Positions 18,087 to 27,852 of a stretch of 64,000 nt of DNA are shown here, one piece after another. The translations under genes were made by a program, and so were the position numbers. The notes below the pieces were generated by a model that ran no database searches, had not been told where the DNA came from, and saw only the letters and a program-made list of their open reading frames with translations. Source of the DNA: Niastella vici (GTDB lineage: Bacteria; Bacteroidota; Bacteroidia; Chitinophagales; Chitinophagaceae); NCBI RefSeq assembly GCF_002077945.1, contig NZ_LVYD01000065.1, forward strand, positions 1 through 64,000, in the 5' to 3' direction. Each line of letters opens with the position of its first letter. Within the stretch, counting starts at the first letter, position 1.

Positions 18087-19710
18087 ATGAAAGACATGGA
18101 CATGAAAAAGGATACCGGGAAGCAAATGAAAATGCCCATGAATGAACCTAATATGAAAATGGATACAACTGCTGCTGAAGCAGCAAGCCAAATACAAAGT
18201 AAGGTGAATGTGCTTCCGGGAAAGACCATTCGCTATAATCTGTTTGTAAACGATACTCTTGTAAATTTTACAGGCAGGAAAAAACGTGCCATTGCCATCA
18301 ACGGTAAAATTCCTGCGCCCGCCCTCACTTTTACTGAAGGCGACACGGCAGAAATATATCTTCATAATATGCTACATGAAGAAACTTCATTGCATTGGCA
18401 TGGTGTTATTTTACCCAACCAGGCAGACGGGGTTCCCTTCCTCACAACTGCACCTATAGCACCTGGAGAAACACATTTGTATAAATTTAAAGTAGTGCAA
18501 AACGGCACTTATTGGTATCATTCGCATAGCGCGCTACAGGAACAGGCCGGGATGTATGGCGCTTTGCTTTTTAAGACAAGGGACAGTTCCCAGCCTAAAA
18601 AAAGCACTATGCATCATTCTTCAATGGAAATGCCGGGCAGCAATGAGCTATTCGATAAAGAATATACCGTAGTGTTAAGTGAATGGGCAGATGAAAAGCC
18701 TACCCAAATCCAACGTCGCCTTCGTACCGGAAACGATTGGTACGCTATTAAAAAAGGAAGTACTCAAAGCTATGCCGAGGCAATAAAAGAAAGACACTTT
18801 AAAACCAAATTGACCAATGAATGGAAACGGATGAAAGCGATGAATGTTAGCGACGTTTACTACAATCGCTTTCTTTTGAATGACAAATCGGAGAATACAG
18901 CACCTGAATTTAAAGCCGGTGATAAGATTAAACTAAAGGTGGTAAATGCAGGGGCATCCAGTTACTTCTGGCTTGGATATGCAGGAGGAAAAATTACCGT
19001 AGTAGGAAATGATGGAAATGATATGATTCCCGTTGAAGTGTCATATACTCTTTCATATGATGGCAGGAATGGGAAAAGTATTTACTTATATCAATTCCCC
19101 GGTTAATCCTGAACTGCCGGATGCAGAAAAAGCCTATAAAATGTTCAGGAATCACAAAGACCAGAACATGCACTATTTAATGATACGGGCCGGGCTGGAA
19201 ACAAATGGCAGTGATGGAGAATTGATGGTTTCTTCGAACCGGTACGCATTACAGGGGCTTTGGCACTTAACTATCCTCAGGTTTATAACCCATGAAGGTG
19301 AATTAAATTTTGGGCGTTACATTGGTGTTAACCAATGGCTATTTCCATATATTGGTTTTGATTATCATTACAAAAAAATAGATGGAGATCCGATAAAACA
19401 AACAGATTATAAGAACTTATTCGGGCAAATCAGCAATAAAAATGACCGCAAAACAATCGTAGCTGGTATTCAATATACACTCCCCTGGTTAGTAGTAGCC
19501 GATGGAAGAGTTGATTGCAACGGAAAACTGAGGTTTCAATTGAGCCGGGAAGATGTACCTATAACCAAGCGGTTGCGATTTAATATTATGGGAAATACTG
19601 ATAAAGAATATGCTATAGGGTTCAGGTATATTGTATCAAAATGGTTTGCACTTTCTACCCATTATGATAGCGATATGGGTTACGGGGCCGGTATAACCTT
19701 AACCTATTAA
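18087..19710 (+). pseudogene. Multicopper oxidase (CopA-like), internally deleted and frame-broken
   Basis: Residues 40-320 of the first frame (18087-19106) are the first cupredoxin domains of a CopA-type multicopper oxidase, with copper ligands in SLHWHGVILPNQADG and GTYWYHSHS. After NDMIPVEVS the frame shifts. The second frame (to 19710) carries the C-terminal outer-membrane-like part found in Bacteroidota members (NPELPDAEKAYKMFR, NFGRYIGVNQWLFPYIG, FALSTHYDSDMGYGAG). Missing are about 200 or more residues including the C-terminal HCHxxxH copper site, and also the signal peptide: in-frame sequence extends upstream only to a stop near 18033. It cannot oxidise copper as written. Confidence 0.8.
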
Positions 19711-19760
19711 AAATACTATTTCTTAAAACAAGAGAATGCCAACATCAAAAACCAAATAAA

Positions 19761-21932
19761 ATGGATCATTCCCATCATAGTCATTCAGACAATAACGTGC
19801 ATAGACAATCTGGTAGCGCTGGCAGTCAGCTGTATACCTGTCCTATGCATCCACAAATAAAACAGTCGCAGCCTGGCAAATGCCCGATTTGCGAAATGGA
19901 TTTAGTGCCGTTAACACCTGCAAACGATACCGGGTCGACGCATGACCATGCACATGCAGAAAATCAACTCCATGGGCATATGGGACACGATCACCATGCA
20001 ATGATGATCGATGATTTTAAAAAGCGTTTTTATGTAGTGCTGGTGCTTACGGTACCTATTGTGGTATTGTCGCCCATGATACAACACTGGCTTAACTGGC
20101 ATATAGCATTTTCCGGATCTCAATATGTATTGTTCGCATTATCATCGGTCGTATTTGTGTATGGTGGCTGGCCTTTTTTGAAAGGTTGGGTAAATGAAAT
20201 GAAAGCAAAAAATCCGGGCATGATGACCCTAATTGGCTTTGCTATTACCGTGGCTTATGTATACAGCACAGCTACTGTTTTTGGATTGAAGGGCATGGAT
20301 TTCTTTTGGGAACTGGCAACTTTAATACTCATCATGTTATTAGGCCATTGGATTGAAATGAAATCGATAGCCGGCGCTTCCCGCGAATTGGAATTGCTGG
20401 TGCAACTGATGGCTGCCGAAGCGCATTTACAACATGGAGATCACGTAATGGATGTAAAGACTGATACTTTAAAGCCCAACGACATCATATTGATAAAACC
20501 AGGTGAAAAAATTGCTGCCGATGGAATTGTTGTAGAAGGCGAAACCTCAGTCAATGAATCGATGCTCACCGGTGAATCGAAACCTGTGCAAAAGAAAAAG
20601 GACGATAAAGTAATTGCTGGAAGTGTAAATGGCAACGGTGCCATAAAAGTGCAGGTGCTACACGATATGAAAGATTCCTACCTAAGCCAGGTTATTAACC
20701 TGGTGAATGAGGCACAAAAAGCAAAATCTAAAACACAACTCCTGGCAGATACTGCTGCACGGTGGTTAACCACCATTGCAATTGTGGCTGGAATTGTAAC
20801 CTTTTTGTATTGGTATTTCAATGATCAGTCACTGTCCTTTGCAATTGAAAGAATGGTAACAGTGGTAGTTATCTGCTGTCCGCATGCACTTGGTTTGGCA
20901 GTACCACTTGTAGTAGCCCGTTCAATGGCCCTAAGTGCAAAAAATGGCCTCCTCATCAAAAACAGAACGGCCTTTGAAAATGCACGCAAAATCACTACCC
21001 TGGTATTTGATAAAACTGGTACTTTAACGGTGGGAAAGTTTGAGGTGGTGCGTATTGGGGCAATGCAAAAGGAATATACTGATAATGATGTACTGCAACT
21101 GGCAGCAGCACTGGAACAGGGATCAGAACACCCGATTGCCACAGGCATTATGCAAAAAGTGAAAGAGCTGAACATTCAACCGGTTAAGGCAGAAAATATT
21201 CAGGCACTTATAGGCAAAGGCATTTCGGGAACCGTTAATCAAAAACAGGTACAGGTGGTTAGTCCGGGTTATATGAAAGAAAAACTGGGCAATTCATTTT
21301 CTGCCATCGATATCAGGGCTGGTGAAACGCTGGTATATGTACTGGTAAATAATATGCCGGCTGGCTTTATTGCGCTGGCCGATCAAATCAGGCCCGAATC
21401 ATATGAAGCGATTAAGACATTACATCAACATCACATAAAAACCGCATTGCTAACCGGTGATAATGCTAAGGTAGCCGAAAGTGTAAGTAAAGAGCTGGGG
21501 ATAGACCAATACATCGCTGAAGTATTACCGCATCAGAAATTAGAAAAAGTAAGAGAACTCCAGGAACAGGGCGAATTTGTAGCCATGACAGGCGATGGTG
21601 TTAATGACGCACCTGCATTAGCGCAGGCCGATATTGGTATTGCTGTTGGCTCGGGAAGTGACGTGGCGGCCGAAACAGCAGGCATCGTACTGGTAAACAG
21701 CAATCCGAAAGATATAGTCAACCTCATCTTATTTGGTAGAGCCACCTATCGCAAGATGGTGCAGAACCTCGCCTGGGCAACGGGATATAATGTAGTTGCA
21801 TTGCCGCTGGCAGCAGGCATTTTATATAAAGCAGGCATTTTGTTAAGCCCAGCAGCGGGCGCTGTGTTGATGAGTGTCAGTACAGTTATTGTAGCTATTA
21901 ACTCTAGTTTATTAAAAGTCAACAATTCCTGA
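19761..21932 (+). CDS. copB: Copper-exporting P1B-type ATPase, CPH (CopB) class
   Basis: A 723-residue ATP-driven metal exporter of the inner membrane. The His-rich N-terminus (HSHHSHSD) is followed by a heavy-metal-binding domain (about 25-51: [19 protein letters not shown]) and another His cluster. Eight membrane helices are expected. The ion site is C373-P374-H375 in VVICCPHALGLAVPL, which places it with CopB (P1B-3) rather than the CPC CopA type. Further motifs are TGESKP, the phosphorylated D417 (DKTGTLTVGK), TGDNAK and GDGVNDAPALAQADIG. Length is normal. It follows the broken oxidase and ends at a strong terminator. Confidence 0.93.
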   Translation: MDHSHHSHSDNNVHRQSGSAGSQLYTCPMHPQIKQSQPGKCPICEMDLVPLTPANDTGSTHDHAHAENQLHGHMGHDHHAMMIDDFKKRFYVVLVLTVPIVVLSPMIQHWLNWHIAFSGSQYVLFALSSVVFVYGGWPFLKGWVNEMKAKNPGMMTLIGFAITVAYVYSTATVFGLKGMDFFWELATLILIMLLGHWIEMKSIAGASRELELLVQLMAAEAHLQHGDHVMDVKTDTLKPNDIILIKPGEKIAADGIVVEGETSVNESMLTGESKPVQKKKDDKVIAGSVNGNGAIKVQVLHDMKDSYLSQVINLVNEAQKAKSKTQLLADTAARWLTTIAIVAGIVTFLYWYFNDQSLSFAIERMVTVVVICCPHALGLAVPLVVARSMALSAKNGLLIKNRTAFENARKITTLVFDKTGTLTVGKFEVVRIGAMQKEYTDNDVLQLAAALEQGSEHPIATGIMQKVKELNIQPVKAENIQALIGKGISGTVNQKQVQVVSPGYMKEKLGNSFSAIDIRAGETLVYVLVNNMPAGFIALADQIRPESYEAIKTLHQHHIKTALLTGDNAKVAESVSKELGIDQYIAEVLPHQKLEKVRELQEQGEFVAMTGDGVNDAPALAQADIGIAVGSGSDVAAETAGIVLVNSNPKDIVNLILFGRATYRKMVQNLAWATGYNVVALPLAAGILYKAGILLSPAAGAVLMSVSTVIVAINSSLLKVNNS

Positions 21933-21982
21933 TTATTAAACAAACTCCTTTGGAGATTTTCTCCATTGTGATTTTAAGTGTT

Positions 21983-22014
21983 GCCGGGCAGGGTCTCCTG
22001 CCTGGCTTTTTTTT
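21983..22014 (+). terminator. Rho-independent terminator after copB
   Basis: A 10-bp GC-rich stem (GCCGGGCAGG with CCTGCCTGGC, 21983-21992 and 21997-22006) with a 4-base loop is followed by eight T (22007-22014). It lies 50 bp after the copB stop and is the clearest terminator in the window. The ~300 bp from here to 22320 holds no gene that I can support. Confidence 0.92.
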
Positions 22015-22319
22015 CCAATAGATGTTTTGACATGATATACACATTACCGACTATCTTATGCGAATTTATTTGCATAATTACGGGGATAGCCATATGATAA
22101 TGGATAAAATTGCGAAATCAGCGTAAATCACTTGTTTTGAGAATTAATTCGAATTGCTGTCGCACCGATTTTACCTTTGACGTTCAATTTGTTACATCAT
22201 CTAACTGATGAAAGCTAGCTAAAACAGACATAGGGCTGACAAAAATCATACTGAATAACAATTTGAATCATTAAGTATTGCTAATTAGAAAAGTACCTTT
22301 ATGTTGACAATGAAATAAA

Positions 22320-22706
22320 GTGAAAAAATTAATAGTCATATTCCTTCTGACTTTATATGCTTCCAATTCAGTAGGATTAAGCATTAATTTTCACTTCTGT
22401 TGCGGACATTTGGCAAAAATATCTTTATCTAACCTTTCGCATATTAAAGGGTGTGGTTGCGATCATAATGATAAGCCAAAGAAATGCTGTAAAAATGTAT
22501 TAGCATTTTATCAAAGCGACAATCATAGGATTACTCAATTTGCGCAGATTGCAGAGCTAATTTACTTTCCTGTTGAACGGCCTATAGAAAATTATCAGGT
22601 AATATTCTTCTGTCCGGATTCTTATAATACTCATTTCAAAGTTGTAAATGTTCCGGAACGTGGAGCACACCCCATTTTTCTGCTTTGCAACGTTTTCAGA
22701 ATTTGA
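22320..22706 (+). CDS. HYC_CC_PP-like secreted protein, heavy-metal locus
   Basis: A 128-residue protein with a GTG start directly before KKLIVIFLLTLYASN (signal peptide). It carries a Cys-rich part with INFHFCCGHLAKISL, KGCGCDHNDKPKKCC and then beta-rich sequence. This matches the small secreted HYC_CC_PP-type proteins common in Bacteroidota copper and heavy-metal loci, which may bind metal through their Cys and His. It stands alone between the terminator and the next gene. The assignment is by motif resemblance. Confidence 0.6.
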   Translation: MKKLIVIFLLTLYASNSVGLSINFHFCCGHLAKISLSNLSHIKGCGCDHNDKPKKCCKNVLAFYQSDNHRITQFAQIAELIYFPVERPIENYQVIFFCPDSYNTHFKVVNVPERGAHPIFLLCNVFRI

Positions 22707-22857
22707 AACGTCCAGCCGGATAATTTCTAGCGTATAGAATTCATTTTTCCGTTTCTGAATAAGGTCTTCGTGGATTTATCGCATAATAATTACTGCAAAC
22801 TTAAATATTATGCCGCGCAGTTTAAACTGTCTTTTTACACATTTAAAATCTAAAATA

Positions 22858-23289
22858 ATGAAACAGGTATTTTTTCTGGCATTTGCCATTCTGATCACTT
22901 CATCTTCGTTATTGGCCCAAACCAAAGCAGGAAAAACAGATACAACCAGGCACATAACATATTACACATGCTCGATGCATCCAGACCTCATCAGCAATAA
23001 ACCAGGGAAATGCCCTAAGTGTGGTATGGATTTAATTCTTTCAAGTAAGGAACAAATAAAATCAGCCATAACCAAGAGTTACAATTGTCCCGTTCATGTG
23101 AATGTGTTCAGCCATGACCCAGGGAAATGCCCTCAATGTGGCAGAAAGCTTCGGCTATCACCTAAGGAGCAAATGAAGGCTGAAGTTGGAAAAGTATATA
23201 CTTGCCCGATGCATCCGGAAATAGCACTGGATAAAGAGGGGAAATGCCCTAAATGCGGTGCTGCTTTAGTTGAGAAAAAGAATAATTAA
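22858..23289 (+). CDS. Secreted protein with three heavy-metal-binding domains
   Basis: The start at 22858 is chosen because MKQVFFLAFAILITSSSLLA is a clean signal peptide; a longer frame from 22810 is unlikely. The 143-residue product has three copies of the short heavy-metal-binding domain: YTCSMHPDLI with KCPKCGMDL, YNCPVHVNVF with KCPQCGRKL, and YTCPMHPEI with KCPKCGAAL. Each copy offers a Cys/His/Met metal site. The second copy has lost the Met (PVH for PMH, CGR for CGM), so it may bind differently. It is probably a periplasmic metal sponge or carrier. Confidence 0.85.
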   Translation: MKQVFFLAFAILITSSSLLAQTKAGKTDTTRHITYYTCSMHPDLISNKPGKCPKCGMDLILSSKEQIKSAITKSYNCPVHVNVFSHDPGKCPQCGRKLRLSPKEQMKAEVGKVYTCPMHPEIALDKEGKCPKCGAALVEKKNN

Positions 23290-23342
23290 TATCCATTGAC
23301 ACATCTAATAGAGTAAATATTTAATGAATTAAAAGTCAAGAA

Positions 23343-23933
23343 ATGAAAAAAATAACTTTATTGGTTACTATTGCTGGTTTGCTAATTATTACCCAGAACA
23401 GTCACGCTCAAAATGATAGCAGTGGAATTTATAAAACTGCTGCTGATTTTCAGAACAAAAAGCTATCCTATGCCATTAACTTTAAAACAGAGAAACATAA
23501 AATAAAAAGCGCAATGCTTTTTAATAATGAAGAGGTAAAAGTTAAACATCAGGGTGTAAATTATTCTTTAAAAAAAAGTGAGACCTATGGCTATAGAGAT
23601 ATGAAGGGAAGGGATTTTAGATTTGTCGATGGCAAAGAATACAGAATCCTCAATTCCTACGAACCTGTATTAATATATGTTTACCAGCATCAGGCACATT
23701 CGGCAAAAGATATAAGTATGGGGAATTACAAACCTGTATATTATTTTAGTTTAGATGCCGCTTCACCTGTTGAAACATTAACACTCAACAAAATAAAAGC
23801 TGCCTTCCCGGAAAATCACAAATTGCACGATGCAGTGGACGCACAGTTTAAAACAGACGCAGATTTATATGCATATGACAACTTTCATAAAATGTACAAG
23901 TTAAATTGGATTTTAAAAAGCACGAATAAGTAA
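23343..23933 (+). CDS. Secreted protein of unknown function in the copper island
   Basis: A 196-residue protein with a signal peptide (MKKITLLVTIAGLLII, cleavage near SHAQ). The mature part is beta-rich and basic, with YGYRDMKGRDFRFVDG and a helical C-terminus (LHDAVDAQFKTDADLYAYD). No Cys remain in the mature part. It stands 53 bp after the three-domain metal protein, suggesting shared transcription. I do not recognise the family. Confidence 0.65.
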   Translation: MKKITLLVTIAGLLIITQNSHAQNDSSGIYKTAADFQNKKLSYAINFKTEKHKIKSAMLFNNEEVKVKHQGVNYSLKKSETYGYRDMKGRDFRFVDGKEYRILNSYEPVLIYVYQHQAHSAKDISMGNYKPVYYFSLDAASPVETLTLNKIKAAFPENHKLHDAVDAQFKTDADLYAYDNFHKMYKLNWILKSTNK

Positions 23934-23978
23934 GCATAAAAACCGGGTTATGACCGCTAGCTGCCTACATATTAAAAC

Positions 23979-24110
23979 ATGTGTTGCAAAACAGATGCAT
24001 TTAAATTTCAAGAAAGCTGTTGCAGCAAGCAGGTTATAACTCGAGTTTCAGTTGAAGGGTCGGTAACTTTTTACATCTTCCATTATATAAATATCGGTAT
24101 ATGTATATAA
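23979..24110 (+). CDS. Possible small Cys-rich peptide
   Basis: A 43-codon frame starting MCCKTDAFKFQESCCSK, with two CC pairs in the first 15 residues and no clear continuation in a known family. It lies alone between two metal-related genes, so metal binding is possible. It has no strong ribosome-binding site and could be chance. Confidence 0.2.
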   Translation: MCCKTDAFKFQESCCSKQVITRVSVEGSVTFYIFHYINIGICI

Positions 24111-24205
24111 CAAAAATCACAACCAGAGCTGACGAAAGTCATTATAAATAGGTACTGAAATAACATAATTTTAGATAGCTAAATTATTTTCTTTCGAAAA
24201 AAAGT

Positions 24206-24742
24206 ATGAAATCCTCGAGGACGATAAAATACAAAGCGCTGTTTCTGCTGGTTAGCTTCTCGCTCAACACAGTAGTAGGCTTTGCCTGTTCTCTCGGGCT
24301 TGATATGGGATTTAATGCACATCATCACCATGAGGATTGCGAAGAAAAACAGGAACATGCTTCTAAAGGTCATCACGATGACCGTGAGCATCATTCTTAT
24401 ATTAATGATGCTGACAAAGACCATCATAATCATCATCATAGCCAATCCAGCGGTCACCAGCATGATGAAGGTAAAAAAGGAAATAATTACGCCACCATTA
24501 ATGCTTCGGAAAATGACAATTGCTGCAATGGCCTGGTCGTTGGTTTTCAAAATATAGATAAGCAGTTAGCGCAGAAATATGCTTCTGCAAAACCAACCAG
24601 TGCATTTACAGCGTTTATTCAACCTGCAATACTTACTCTTAAATATAACACGAGGAATACGGAGTCTTTCAGGACTCCTCCCAAAATACAGGAACATTCC
24701 CCTCCCGACATACGAATTCTGATTCAGTCTTTTCAAATTTGA
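24206..24742 (+). CDS. Secreted His-rich metal-binding protein
   Basis: A 178-residue protein. The N-terminus contains a hydrophobic signal (ALFLLVSFSLNTVVGFAC). Residues 38-90 are extremely His-, Asp- and Glu-rich (HHHHEDCEEKQEH, HHNHHHSQSSGHQH). Next come NDNCCNGLVVGFQ and a C-terminal part with two PP pairs ending IRILIQSFQI. The CC and PP layout and tail are shared in part with the HYC_CC_PP-like proteins, and the tail matches the protein at 15995. It likely binds Cu, Zn or similar ions outside the inner membrane. Confidence 0.7.
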   Translation: MKSSRTIKYKALFLLVSFSLNTVVGFACSLGLDMGFNAHHHHEDCEEKQEHASKGHHDDREHHSYINDADKDHHNHHHSQSSGHQHDEGKKGNNYATINASENDNCCNGLVVGFQNIDKQLAQKYASAKPTSAFTAFIQPAILTLKYNTRNTESFRTPPKIQEHSPPDIRILIQSFQI

Positions 24743-24803
24743 TTTTGAGTTTAATTCTTATTAGTGTGTAAGAAGGCATAAAGTTTCTTCATACTGTACT
24801 TAA

Positions 24804-24833
24804 GCAACCCTCTTTTAATATGAATAGGGTTGC
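24804..24833 (+). terminator. Hairpin between metal and redox genes
   Basis: A perfect 8-bp stem GCAACCCT/AGGGTTGC with a 14-base AT-rich loop, 62 bp after the His-rich protein gene. There is no T-tract after it, so it is a weak terminator or an mRNA end-stabilising structure. Confidence 0.4.
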
Positions 24834-24934
24834 CTGTGGAATATATTTTGATAACTGTGAAAACAGGATGTGACGGCTTTTAACTGAAGCCAATCTTCTA
24901 TTCACACAGGAATTAAACTTCAAAATCAAACAAT

Positions 24935-25873
24935 ATGGCATGCGGTAACAACTGTACATGTAACCAGGATAACCCTGGCAACAAAGATAACTCCCGCAGA
25001 GATTTTCTGATTAAGGGATTAATGGGTGGCATTGGCGCAGCTTTTCTCAGCGGCTGTTCTTCCAATGACAAATCCAAGCCGGTAAGCAACGAGAAAGTAA
25101 ACGTCTTAACGCATGATGGGAAGCTGGTTGCCGTAGATAAATCGCAGGTGGCGAATTTTAAACCGCATATCTCAGAAGAAGATGTGCGTACAGGCATACC
25201 AGGCAAAAAATTTGTCATGGTCATTGACCTGGCCAAGTGCGATGGGTGCGGCAAATGCACGAAGGCCTGTAATAAAATGCACTACCTGCCTTCCAATAAA
25301 AAATGGATAGATGTAGTGGAAATGCAGGATTCTCCTGAAGTAGCTCCTTACTATTTTCCAAAGCCGTGTTTTCATTGTGATAATCCGCCTTGTACAAAGG
25401 TATGCCCTGTAGATGCCACATTCAAAAGGGAGGATGGAATTGTTGCCATAGACAATGAACGTTGCATCGGTTGCAGGTTTTGTATGGCTGCCTGTCCATA
25501 CTCAGTGCGTCTTTTTAACTGGACGGAACCTGTTAAGCCCAACATCGAAGAAACAACCCCGGCGCCTGAACGCGTTATCCAAAGTAAAAAAGGTTGTGTA
25601 GAAAAATGTGATTTCTGCCCACATATGGCAAGGGAAGGCAAGCTGCCGGCCTGTGTTACCCATTGCCCCATGAATGCTATCTGGTTCGGAGATGCCAATG
25701 AAGATGCCGTTACCTGCTACGATGGCACCACTACCAAATTATCGCAGTTGCTGGAAGACGGAGCAGCATACCGCTTTATGGAAGATTTGGGCACTGAACC
25801 ACGGGTATATTATCTGCCGCCGGTAAACCGCACTTATAACGCAAAAGAAATTAAAATAAAAAACGCTGAGTAG
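24935..25873 (+). CDS. Tat-exported 4Fe-4S ferredoxin-like electron-transfer subunit
   Basis: A 312-residue DmsB/PhsB/NrfC-like protein. The N-terminus has a Cys-rich start (CGNNCTCN), a twin-arginine motif (NSRRDFLIKG) and a lipobox-like FLSGC at position 41, so it may be a Tat-exported lipoprotein. Cluster motifs are CDGCGKCTKACNK, CFHCDNPPCTKVCPV, CIGCRFCMAACPY and CVEKCDFCPH with CVTHCP, enough for four clusters. It passes electrons between the NrfD-like membrane subunit encoded 16 bp downstream and a partner. No molybdopterin catalytic subunit is encoded nearby, which is odd for this pair. Confidence 0.88.
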   Translation: MACGNNCTCNQDNPGNKDNSRRDFLIKGLMGGIGAAFLSGCSSNDKSKPVSNEKVNVLTHDGKLVAVDKSQVANFKPHISEEDVRTGIPGKKFVMVIDLAKCDGCGKCTKACNKMHYLPSNKKWIDVVEMQDSPEVAPYYFPKPCFHCDNPPCTKVCPVDATFKREDGIVAIDNERCIGCRFCMAACPYSVRLFNWTEPVKPNIEETTPAPERVIQSKKGCVEKCDFCPHMAREGKLPACVTHCPMNAIWFGDANEDAVTCYDGTTTKLSQLLEDGAAYRFMEDLGTEPRVYYLPPVNRTYNAKEIKIKNAE

Positions 25874-25889
25874 GCAATAAAACTGTTTT

Positions 25890-27269
25890 ATGGATAAACT
25901 ACATCAGGAAATTAAAAACAGCATACAACGGGAACTTCTCAGCACAGTAGGCAGAAGATACCGGCGTGAAACTTTCTGGGTACTCTTTCTTGCTATGATC
26001 TGTGTTGGCGGAACAATTGCCTGGATTATACAACTGCGAAAAGGCTTAGGCGTAACGGCTATGAGAGATTATGCTTCCTGGGGTTTGTATATTTCGTTAC
26101 TATTCTTTTTTGTGGGTGTCAGCCTGATCGGGGCTTTAGTTTCCTCTGTATTACGCTTTTCCGGCGCCAAATGGCGCTATCCACTGATTCGTATTGCAGA
26201 AGCTGTTACACTTTCCTCGATATTCTTTGCAGGTTTCATGCCGGTTCTTGATATGGGACGGCCCGAGCGATTATACTTTCTCATTACGCATGGCCGCATT
26301 CAATCACCGATTTTATGGGATGTAGTAGCGATTGCTACTTATTTTATTGGCAGTGTAATTTATTTCTACCTGCCATTGATCCCTGATATGGCTATTATGC
26401 GGGATAAGCTAACTGACGCACCGCCTCGCAGAAGAAAAATATTCCGGTTCCTGGCCATGGGATGGGAAGGTAATCACAGGCAAAAGTATTTTTTGAAAAA
26501 AGCAATGAATATTATGTCTGTGGTGATTTTGCCGGTAGCCGTTTCGGTTCATACAATCAGTGCCTGGTTGATTGCCTTGACCTTACGACCAGGGTGGAAT
26601 ACCAGCATCATGGGGCCTTATTTTGTGTTCGGCGCCTTAATGGCGGGATGCGCCATCATGATTTTAATCATTGCCAAACTGCGTCATGGTTACAGGCTGG
26701 AACATTACCTCACACCAAAACATTTCAGTAACCTCGGTATGCTGTTGATGGCGCTCACTGTATTTTATCTATATCTGAACTTAAATAAGTACGGTGTGCC
26801 GGCATTTAAAATGGCAAAGGATGAAAGGGGATTATTAAATGATCTGTTCTTTGGCCATAATGCTTTATTGTTTTGGTTTACCATGATTGCCGGTCTGGTT
26901 ATTCCAGTTATAATGCTTTCCATTAAAAAATTGAGGCAATCCATCAGGTGGGTAGTCTTCGCTTCCTTGCTTGTTTTACTGGGTGCATTAATCAATCGCT
27001 ACCTGATCGTAACGCCCAATATGCTGCATCCTTTTATACCAATTCAACATGCACAGCCGGGTTTTACTATTTACAATCCTACCGTTATTGAATGGACAAT
27101 TACCGCTTCCTCGCTCGCCGGGTTTGTGCTGCTTATCATTTTACTGTTTAAGCTCTTTCCGGTGATCACTATGTGGGAAGTTATTGAAGGAGTGGAAAAA
27201 AACGGTGAGGAACAGGTTGGTATAGAAGATTTATCAAACCTTCAAATTATACAAGGTCATGCCAGTTAA
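25890..27269 (+). CDS. NrfD/PsrC-like quinone-reactive membrane subunit
   Basis: A 459-residue integral membrane protein with about ten hydrophobic helices (for example WVLFLAMICVGGTIAWII and LYISLLFFFVGVSLIGALV). NrfD-type features include the early GLYISLLFFFVGVS helix and the MPVLDMGRPERLYFL stretch between helices. NrfD family members exchange electrons with the membrane quinone pool and pair with a 4Fe-4S subunit, here directly upstream. The last bases overlap the start of the next gene, so the operon is tightly coupled. Confidence 0.88.
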   Translation: MDKLHQEIKNSIQRELLSTVGRRYRRETFWVLFLAMICVGGTIAWIIQLRKGLGVTAMRDYASWGLYISLLFFFVGVSLIGALVSSVLRFSGAKWRYPLIRIAEAVTLSSIFFAGFMPVLDMGRPERLYFLITHGRIQSPILWDVVAIATYFIGSVIYFYLPLIPDMAIMRDKLTDAPPRRRKIFRFLAMGWEGNHRQKYFLKKAMNIMSVVILPVAVSVHTISAWLIALTLRPGWNTSIMGPYFVFGALMAGCAIMILIIAKLRHGYRLEHYLTPKHFSNLGMLLMALTVFYLYLNLNKYGVPAFKMAKDERGLLNDLFFGHNALLFWFTMIAGLVIPVIMLSIKKLRQSIRWVVFASLLVLLGALINRYLIVTPNMLHPFIPIQHAQPGFTIYNPTVIEWTITASSLAGFVLLIILLFKLFPVITMWEVIEGVEKNGEEQVGIEDLSNLQIIQGHAS

Positions 27270-27852
27270 ATTAAACATATTAATAGTCCTGCTTGCCTTC
27301 TCTATCCCTGTTTTTTCACAAAACCGGGGGGATACATACTCCACTGATGAAGATGCAGGTAAGAAAGCAGCGGTATTGTTGCTGCAGATGGGCGCTAACG
27401 ACACCATGCATGTGGCAACTGCTATTTTAAAAGATGCAGCCACCAGTGGCCCCATAAAAAATGTGGATGTTACTTTCTATGTACAGCGAAGCTTTGGCCT
27501 GATGAAGGTGGGCAATGGAACCACCGACACAACGGGGACAGCTTCGGTTGAATTTCCTATCAATACGCGGGCCAGTGATAAAAGCCAGCTATTCACTCTA
27601 CTTGTCAAGGTAGAAGATAATGATAATATCAGGGATGTTACTGCGCAGGCTGTTGTGAGATCAAACATTCCTTTTCCTACTAACGAAGCGGTTCCCCGAG
27701 CATTGATAGGCTCAAAAGCGCCCTGGTGGATGGTTATTTCTTTTTGGGCAGCGGTGGGGTCTGTTTGGGCATTTTTTCTATATACCCTACTCCTTATTTA
27801 TAAAATCAAAAAATCGGCTAATTATTCTTTCACTACAAATCAAAAAAAATGA
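27259..27852 (+). CDS. Secreted Ig-like protein with C-terminal membrane anchor
   Basis: A 197-residue protein with a signal peptide (LNILIVLLAFSIPVFS), a central beta-sandwich-like domain (about 50-135; VATAILKDAATSGPIKNVDV and VRSNIPFPTN suggest a bacterial Ig-like or transport-associated fold), and a C-terminal membrane helix (WWMVISFWAAVGSVWAFFL). It is probably an assembly or docking subunit of the NrfD/FeS complex. It starts inside the NrfD stop region and ends in a 4-bp overlap with the cytochrome gene. Confidence 0.65.
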   Translation: MPVKLNILIVLLAFSIPVFSQNRGDTYSTDEDAGKKAAVLLLQMGANDTMHVATAILKDAATSGPIKNVDVTFYVQRSFGLMKVGNGTTDTTGTASVEFPINTRASDKSQLFTLLVKVEDNDNIRDVTAQAVVRSNIPFPTNEAVPRALIGSKAPWWMVISFWAAVGSVWAFFLYTLLLIYKIKKSANYSFTTNQKK

